DNA of 64,000 bases from Haloferula helveola. GTDB taxonomy: Bacteria > Verrucomicrobiota > Verrucomicrobiia > Verrucomicrobiales > Akkermansiaceae. A model generated the notes under the pieces. That model saw nothing but the letters and a program-made list of their open reading frames with translations, did not search any database and had not been told where the DNA came from. The stretch covers positions 1,240,001 through 1,304,000 of the forward strand of contig NZ_AP024702.1 in assembly GCF_037076345.1 (NCBI RefSeq). Direction: 5' to 3'. Below, piece by piece: positions 19,401 to 26,700 of this stretch (its first letter is position 1; each line of letters begins with the position of its first letter). The position numbers and the translations under genes were made by a program.

Positions 19401-19513
19401 GCACGCTCGCGACGGGGATCGCGGCCACCGGCACCAGCACTTCGGCCACGGTTCCCGACCCCGACATCGCCACCTCGGACCGGAGGTTCTACCGCGTGGT
19501 CCTGACGCCGTGA
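16478..19513 (+). CDS. Multi-domain secreted sulfatase (1011 aa)
   Basis: A signal peptide (MPKTQIPCLLLVLTASASA) is followed by about 350 residues of two beta-rich domains (residues about 20-200 and 205-365) absent from ordinary sulfatases. Then comes a full S1 sulfatase domain: FILADDLGW metal site near 385, signature CAPTRAAILSG with the formylglycine precursor Cys438, VFTSDNGGH and YEGGLRVPLIVRWP. The last about 60 residues form a beta module ending in RRFYRVV, shared with the 2974-residue protein. The Thr in CxPTR is an accepted variant of the usual Ser. The N-terminal domains may bind substrate or anchor the enzyme at the surface. Confidence 0.92.
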   Translation: MPKTQIPCLLLVLTASASAAVFDFSLTGSSSGNNSQGGGSGNVQVDDATVAIITPAIDGIQLTLEALSGSGTPTIGANSQGVGVSTDGESDANNTRIEGDKTEAFRISFDKAVSLDSMRFGNFTNTEVVTLTFISGSNPFTSGTSLTINADGNQGPADDILLASDAIVTGGIGVIQAGTVIEMTVSADCLLNEFTVSPALPTAIVGSVPAPVITENPNPGPNLGSTVIADGNLKGQSFSVATETTIESFVFECDGVTTPGNFSVELYHAMDDVPWLLNPIATGIASLPAGLADGDLFEIELLDPVVVERGSYVVTLGGVGATEFAIPISNDPLYPTGGGVRNNSAEGWRPLINADSDLVFAVTGTQAADPFPAAPAGAPNIVFILADDLGWTDLNIGGNGPNVLGGTDYGSGYYETPNLAQLAAEGLSFTHCYAQPNCAPTRAAILSGQYACRDGNGVYHVDGLNRGRNSPNFGSAPQFTGPSQNEDIPASHLISAEVLQAGGYVTAHVGKYHVGNHEGGSATLPENQGFDFNFGGKQNGNPGNYFSNNESFNGALGDGLQSYAKNYTSGYITDNLVSVANGNDPTTLLPSTPDKFVQDGIGDAAVAFLRDHAKGNLSARPFYLQVHSYAVHTPIGNSQSRPDLLSKFQAITSTDPRHGSAPYAAILENLDQSVGRILAFLDDSGLASNTIVVFTSDNGGHIGPTDNDPVRFRKGSFYEGGLRVPLIVRWPDGGIPAGEQTDALVHSVDFFPTFVDAAQLSMPTQNAIGDPVNYDGASFLSHAADPDTVPDARDTVFYHFPGYLDERARPCEVAVKKIDGKDYKLIYTYDTGYVGNSNPNGSDEDGTEGLDVLTDNWELYCLTDDLSETTDLLDGSSYSNWLLYGEIAEGMAQDIVNWLGQTDSDWAPSQITDGGTPVPFLSASTLPAVSVPFEQTFRITSSVPNLGTDEISLTWNSESGFSYDIEVSDGLTGWSTLATGIAATGTSTSATVPDPDIATSDRRFYRVVLTP

Positions 19514-19574
19514 CGTGCCAATTTGCAGCTCCGACAATGCGGCGCGAAACATGAAGGCCCAACGCGCCGGCGGC

Positions 19575-19900
19575 GGTTGGTCACAGGGTTCACCCCGTGT
19601 TTCGGCAGACGACAAGGCATTCAAGCCCCGAAGGGGCGATGGCGTTTAGCCACGGGGCTTGCCCCGTGGTTCCGTACAGGCGGAAACATTGGAGCCCCGG
19701 GAGGGGCGAAGGCGATGCGGGACAAACCGATTGCTCACGACTCCGCCTGCGCCCCTCACGGGGCTTGATGAATTTCCCATCGGTCATTCCACGGGGTGAA
19801 CCCCGTGGCTAACTGCCTGCGTCCCTCCGGGACTTCTTCGTGGCCTACTGCCGATGTCTCTTCGGGACTTCCACACACCCTCCGGGACTTCGTGCGCTTT
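19575..19900. repeat. GC-rich palindromic intergenic repeat block (family C)
   Basis: This 426-bp gap between the sulfatase and upp has no credible gene. It is built from short inverted units: CCCCGAAGGGGCGATGGCG, CACGGGGCTTGCCCCGTGG, GCCCCGGGAGGGGCGAAGG, CACGGGGTGAACCCCGTGG and several CTCCGGGACTTC repeats. Such blocks are strong hairpin formers and often yield spurious ORFs. Confidence 0.75.
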
Positions 19901-19939
19901 GGAGTTCCCGTGGCAGCGCGACCATCCTAAACACTGGTC

Positions 19940-20557
19940 ATGCTAGAGGTCATCGATCACCCCGTCATCCAGACCGAACTGAGCGGCCTGCGCGACCGGG
20001 ACTGCCCGTCCCGTGAATTCCGCGCACGGGTCCGCCGCGTCGCTTCCCTGATGGTTCCCGCGGTCACCGCCGGCCTTGAGACCCGACCGATCGCCTGCGA
20101 GACGCCGCTCGAAGTCACCAGCGGCGTCGAACTCGCGCGCCCCGTCGTCCTCGCCCCCATCCTGCGGGCCGGCATCGGCTTCCTCGACGGTTTCCTCGAC
20201 CTCCTGCCCGACGCATCGATCGCCCACATCGGACTCGCCCGGAACGAGGAAACGCTGCAACCCGAACCTTACTACTTCAAGACCCCGCCCGACCTCGGCG
20301 ACGCCGAGGTCATCGTGCTCGATCCGATGCTCGCCACCGGCGGCTCGGTTTCGGAAGCGATCCGGCAACTCCGGGACTCGGGCGCCACGCGACTGCGATT
20401 CGCCTGCTTGGTCGCCGCGCCCGAAGGCGTGAAGGCGATCGAAAGCGAACACCCCGACCTCCCCATCTTCACCGCCGCCCTCGACCGTTGCCTGAATGCC
20501 AAGGGATACATCCTCCCCGGCCTCGGCGACGCGGGTGACCGGATTTTCGGTACCTGA
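19940..20557 (+). CDS. upp: Uracil phosphoribosyltransferase
   Basis: The protein has 205 residues, close to the usual 208. It makes UMP from uracil and PRPP (pyrimidine salvage) in the cytosol. Diagnostic blocks are the PRPP loop VIVLDPMLATGGS, the PILRAGIGFLDG segment, the ACLVAAPEGVKAIE region and the uracil-binding C-terminus YILPGLGDAGDRIFGT. Neighbours are unrelated, and a GC stem-loop follows at about 20559-20587. Confidence 0.96.
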   Translation: MLEVIDHPVIQTELSGLRDRDCPSREFRARVRRVASLMVPAVTAGLETRPIACETPLEVTSGVELARPVVLAPILRAGIGFLDGFLDLLPDASIAHIGLARNEETLQPEPYYFKTPPDLGDAEVIVLDPMLATGGSVSEAIRQLRDSGATRLRFACLVAAPEGVKAIESEHPDLPIFTAALDRCLNAKGYILPGLGDAGDRIFGT

Positions 20558-20558
20558 A

Positions 20559-20587
20559 GCTTCCCCGGCTTCCGTTTGCCGGGAAGC
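20559..20587. terminator. Stem-loop after upp, possible terminator
   Basis: GCTTCCCCGGC and GCCGGGAAGC pair around a short loop immediately after the upp stop codon. No T-tract follows, so this is positional inference. Confidence 0.4.
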
Positions 20588-20712
20588 CCACAGCGCAAGC
20601 GGGCGCCCACCCTCCAGGAAGCCGGACCTCCGGGTTCCCTGGAAAACTAAGAATTGCCGCGCCCTAACCGTTTGCAGAGCCTCGCCGGAAGCCCCCCCTT
20701 TTCCCGATCCAG

Positions 20713-23700
20713 ATGAAACACGCCCTTCCCTTCGCCGCGCTCCTCATCTCCAGCACTGTTTCCGGCTTCGCAGTACAGCCCGGAGTGAGCCCGCCTCCCG
20801 GCGAACTTGATCTCGAACTGCCACTGGGAAGTCGGCAGGTCGTGTCGGTCGACATCGAGAACCCTCAGGCGGCCTCCGCACTGTCATGGGAAGTCATCTT
20901 CCGGAACAGCCCGGCGGATCCGATCGAGCGACTCCTCTCGGACCTCGGGGAGACGCCGGAGCCACTGCTATCGGTGCTTCCGGACCGCTACGAGTTCCCA
21001 GGCGGCACCAGCGGTTACCAGTTGACCCTCAGCGGAGGATTCAGCGACACCGGCAACCGCATCTTCCTCAATGGCTCGCGGATCAACTACTCGGACTTCG
21101 TTCCGATCACCGTGACCGCGGGTGCCGGCAGCGCCCGCTACACGACCGCCAAACTACCCGGACTGTTCATCTTCTCCGGCGAGCTTTCCGGGGTCACCGA
21201 GTTCGCCATCGAAGGCCGCCCGGACCAAGGCTCCGCGGCGGAAGTCTCGGTCGACGATTTCACTGTCGAGGTCGCCGGAACCCCATGGAGGGCATTCGTC
21301 AAAAGAATCACGGACTCGGCATCTCCCTCGGCGTTGTTTCGACGTGCGTCGGTCCACCAGCTGATTCTGCTTCCCGACTCGCCGGGGCTGACGCGGACCT
21401 TCGACGCCGGGAACGAGTCCGACGGTCACATCATCTCCAACCTGCCGCCGTCGACGCCGCTCCACTACTTCTACTTTTCCCGGCCTGAGGGCTCCGCCTA
21501 CAACCGGTCCGTCCTCTCGGAATTCGCCGAGACCTACCTCCGTCGCCTCCTTCCCGGTCCGGAGTGGTGCCAACCAGCACCGACCGACGGGACGCTTCCG
21601 CCGCTCGGCTCCGGCCAGCTCGATTTCGTCATCGATGCGGGACTCTCCGGCATCGGGTCTCACGCCGCCGAGTTTGCGATCGTGGAAACCGGCACCGACC
21701 CCGACACCCTCCCGGCGACGGACTGGAAACCCTTCACCCTCGAGGTGAGCCCGCCGCCCTTCCGGCTCGGGTCCGAAAACCTCGAATTCTCCACACTCGA
21801 GGGCTACAACCCCGCAACCGGGGAACTCGAAGTGCTGCCAGCCGAGGGGGAAAGCAACCTCCCCTTGCTGAGCGTCACGGCGACGGCCGATTGGCTGACC
21901 ATGACTCCAACGGGCGACGGCCGGTGGCAGGTCGAAGCGCAGACCGACGGACTCGCCCCGGGCACGCATCTCGAGCACCTTGCCGTCAGCGACGGCACGT
22001 CCACCGCCAGCGTGCCGGTGTGGATCGAGGTCGAGTCTCGAAACATCATCTCGTTCCTCGCCGACCCGATCCGGCCCCGGCTTTACGCCCTCAGCAAGCT
22101 CGCGGAGCGCCCTGGGTTCCTCCTCGTTTTCGATCCCGCCACACAGTCCGAGACCACCGCGATCCCGCTGGGCCTCGAGCCGATCGACTTCGACCTGAAC
22201 GAAACCGCCAGCGAGTTGATCGTTCTCAACAACAGCGACCCGTCGATTTCGCGGGTCGACCTCGAGACCCTGTCGGTCACCCAAACGATTCCGCTCGGAG
22301 AATTCGTGACGTCCCCGGATTCCTTTGACGGGCGGATCGCCGACGGTCCCGGATCGATCCTCTACTACGTCGACGAGGACCGGCAGCCGAAGCTCCATGT
22401 CTTCGACCTCGCCTCCGGAACCGTGCTGCAGAAGTTTTCCGCGGATCTCGTTCCCCAGACGGACCCCGGCACCAGTTATGGATTCGGTGACATCGCGGTC
22501 GACTCCGGCCGGAGTCGCCTGTTCGCGTGGACGCGTCAGGATACGACCGGCTCGTCCACGGGATCGCACGCCGTGAGCTTCGACATCGCCCCGGACGGCA
22601 CGCTTTCCAATTTCACGCGATCGGTGATCCGCAACCGAGGGACCTTCCGCCGGGATCCCGACAACACCCCAACCCTCTTGAGCGAGGATGGCAGAACCCT
22701 TGTGATCAAGGACAGCCGGCTTGATCCGGATGCACTGGATGCCGAGCTCGCCCGCTTTCCCGCTGTGGCCTACGCCCTGACCCGGGGCGGCGAGCTCGCG
22801 GGACTTTCCAACCGCATTTACAACCTCCGGGAGGATACCACCACGACCCTCACCGGATACGCACCCAACCAGTTCACTCCGGACTACGCATGGTTCACCT
22901 CGATCGGAAGCGACGGCGAGGTGGTTTGGACCGATCTCCACAGCGTGGTCACTCCGGCCGAACTCGGAATGCGCTTCGAGCCGGCCGATGACGGAGGAGC
23001 AGTCCTTCCCGGCGAACTCCGATGGCCACCCGCGCGGGAGGTGCGGAGCTACGAGGTCTATGTCGGCACGGATCCCGACGCGGTCGCGGCAGCAGTTTCC
23101 GGATCGCCGGAATACCTCGGCAGCTTCAGCGGAAATTCGGCACCTTTTCCCCCGGGCCTCGTCGCCGGTACCGTTTACTACTGGAAGGTCATCCCCGTGG
23201 GTGGCAGCGATCCGGACTTTGATCCGGTCCGTTCCTTCACGGTGCTGCCGGTCAGCCTGCCGCGGAGGGACCTGATCGCCGGTTCTGTCGCAGGTGCCTC
23301 CAGACGGCTCGAGACCTTTCCGATCGACTGCGACGCGTCGACCGGATGGGAGTTGGGCTCGACCGTACCATGGATCTCCGCGGAACCGGCATCGGGCGCC
23401 GGCAGTGCGACTCCAACCGTCGTTCTCGACGCCAGCGCGCTCGACACCGGCGTGCATCGCGGCGACCTGCTGCTGACCGTGAATGGCGTGACCACCGTCA
23501 TCCCGGTGGAGTTGACCGTCTTCGGAATGCAGGTGCGGGAGATGGACGTCGTGCCGGGCGAAGACACGATCTGGGTCTACTCGCAGGGAACTGACGAACT
23601 CGGTTTTCTGGTCGCCTACAACACCTCGTCATCAGGCTTCGAAACAGTCATCCCGACCGGTCTGGCGGCCAGTCCGTTGGCGGTGCACGCCCGGGAGGAC

Positions 23701-26700
23701 CGGATCTACGTCGCGCAAACGAACCCCGGCATTATCTACGGCTTCGACCGTAGCACGCTCGAGCAGGTCTTCACCTACCGGTTCGAGCCACGTCAGCCGC
23801 CCACCCAGACCTCGCACGGAATCCGGAGTCTCGCTCCTGGACCCGACGGACGGATCGTTGTCGAAATTCTCGAACCGAACCGGTCCGCACTGCTTCTGGT
23901 CGACACAACGAACGGTGATCTCCTCGATGAATTCGAACTCGGAGACATCCCCGCCGGCAGCGGTGTCAGCAGCGCCGACGGAAACTTCTACTTCCACGCC
24001 GACGCCAACTTCTCGAACGCCGACATCTCGAAATTCGACCTCGCGGGCGACCGCTTCACCGAGCTGGCCAGTTACCGCTTCGCCGGCTACAGCAGCAGTG
24101 GCGGATTCCCGGTGCGGCTCAGCGCCGACGGGACGCGGATCGCGTGGAACGGCGGAATCCTCGACACCGATCTCAATCTCCTCAACGTGGTGCCCCAGCA
24201 GCTCCATGCCATCAGCGGCAACGGGGCATTCGTCGCCTCCAACCGCGACCTTTACAATGCCGCCAACGGGCTCGTCGTCGGACGGCTTCCGGCCTTCAGC
24301 AACCGCAGGATTTTCGACGGCTCCGGCGAGGTGCTCTATACCTTCGACAGCCAGGTCTGGGTGACCCCGCTCTCCGAATTCGCGGCGCTCCCGGACCGTG
24401 ATGTGGTTCCCACCGTATCCGACGGATCCACGATCCGGATCAACGACGTCGAACTTGCGTGGGCGCCCGAAGCCACCGCCGCTTCCTACAAGGTCTTCTT
24501 CGGCACGGATCGCGACCTCGTGGCGGCGGCGGATTCGGACAGCTCCGAGTTCCTCGGAACGATGACCTCATCCAGGTGGACGGGAGACCTGCCCGACATC
24601 GGGATCGGTGGGACTTACTACTGGCGGATCGACATGCAGGGAGTCGACGGCACCCGGACCGGCTCCGTGTGGGAATTCAGCGTCGCCCCGATCGAAACGA
24701 TCCCGAGCCAATTCACCATTCCGACACTGACCGGCCGTCCGATCGAGCGACAAATCATGAGTTTCCGGTCGGCGGGATCCACCGACTGGGAAGCATCCAC
24801 CTCGGACGCCTGGATCCGACTGGAAAGCACCTCCGGCACGGTCTCTCAGGAACTTGCGTTCGAAATCGACACGACCGGGCTTCCGGTCGGCACCCGGATC
24901 GGCAGCATCGCCATCACGTCGGGCGGTGAAACCATCGCGGTTCCCGTCGAGGTCGATGTCGTCCAGCTGGACATCGAACGCCTCGCCATCGATCCGAGCC
25001 GGGCACGGGTTTACGGACTCAACGACCAACTGCCGAGCAACGGCTGGAACCACCTGCTGGCAATCGATCCCGAATCTGCAGAGGTACTTGATCTGATCCG
25101 GATCGGCCGCAACGTCACCGATCTGGTCATTGATCCGGTGACCGATCGCCTGATCGCATCCAATGACGGCTACCCGGTGACCCGGGTGGTGGATCTCGCG
25201 AGTTTCGCGGAGCTTGCCCCTCTCGAACTTGGCGACGATGTCTTCACGCTAGAGATCGACCCGGACCGCCGGCTTCTCATCGCCGAAACCGAGCGCAGCC
25301 AGGTCAGCGTGCGGGCCCTCGATCTCGACACACTGGCGCAGGTGACCTCGTTCAGCGGTTCGGCCGGCGTGACCCGCATCGACCCGGCACGGAACGTCTA
25401 CTACCGCGCCGAGAACTTCTCGGGCGCTTCCCGTCTCAAGAAGTATGATCTCAATCTCTCCCCTCCGGTTCAGATCGGTGAGGTGACCCATAGCGCGTCG
25501 CTCAACGAAATCCTGATGACCAACGACGGAAGCCTGCTCGTTTGCCGGGACACGGTCTACAACCCGGATCTGGAGATCGTGAACGCGCTCCCCGCGGAAC
25601 CCGTCTGCCTGTCACCGTCCGGTCAACTCGCGGTCAGCACCTCCTCGATCTACTGGCTCGACGATGGCACTTTCGTTGACGACCTGCCGTTCATCGCCGA
25701 TGAGGCCACCTTCACCGCCGACGGCGGGCGACTGATTCTCTTCAACCGGACCGACCGCCGTCTGGAATCGATCCCGCTCGACCCGATCATCCAACTTCCG
25801 GGTCCCACCCCGCGCGACGGCCGGTGGCTCGGCGCCAGCCCGGAAACTCTGAGCTGGCAGCCGGTCGATGGCGCGAATGCCTACACCGTCACGCTCCGCA
25901 GCCCGTCCCGGGGAACCCTTGTATTCAGTGGACTGACCGTGCCGCAGCTCGGAATTCCGTTTCAGTTCATCCGCGGCGAAATCGTCGACTGGTCGGTCCG
26001 CGCCGAGTTCTCCGATCGTGGACCGGTCGACCTGCCTGAGTATCAGTTCGGCATCCGCATCCCGCAGCACTCCACGCTCGAAGGTGCCATTCCCTACGAT
26101 CCGGGATTCGGACCCGGTCACCTGCTGGCGCGATCGGGTTCCAACTCCTATGTGCTGCGGACCTTCGACCATGACTCGGGCGAGTCCGTGGTAATCGAGG
26201 ACAACCCGGTCGTACCACCCGCAGGCATTCCCACCTCCGGCCAGCGCACCCTCATCGACCGGTTCCGTTGCTACCACACGCTTCCCGGCCAGACCGCGGA
26301 AGACAGCTCCACGGGCGTGGTCTTTTCTTTCGACGCCAGCCTCTACAACCGCGCCCACACCTCGCTGCTGCCGAGGCCCGACGGAATCAATCGTGACCTC
26401 GGTACCGGCCTCGCGGTTTCCGGAGGCCTGCTGCTGACGGGAGGCAACGCTTCGAACTCCAACCGCTCCCGGGTGATCGCCTACACCACTCAGCCCGCGA
26501 TGGTCCAAACCCAAGCGCTTGTACCTTCGGAGGAACGCGAATTCGATCGTTTCGGCTCGGCGATCGCCCTTCACGGCAACGCAGCGGCCATCACTTCCGG
26601 CGGCCGGTTCAGCTTCAGCAACCCGGTCCTCCCGGCAATCTTCATGTTCGACCGCGATCCCGTCTCGGGCCGGTGGCAGGAGACGCAGAAGCTCGAAGTC

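Noticed and set aside
19523-19812. Short frames in the intergenic repeat block after the sulfatase
   Set aside because: They are translations of the palindromic family C repeats, a frequent source of spurious ORFs.
21154-23457. Minus-strand 767-residue open frame
   Set aside because: It lies opposite the signal peptide and propeller part of the 2974-residue protein; Arg/Gly-biased shadow.
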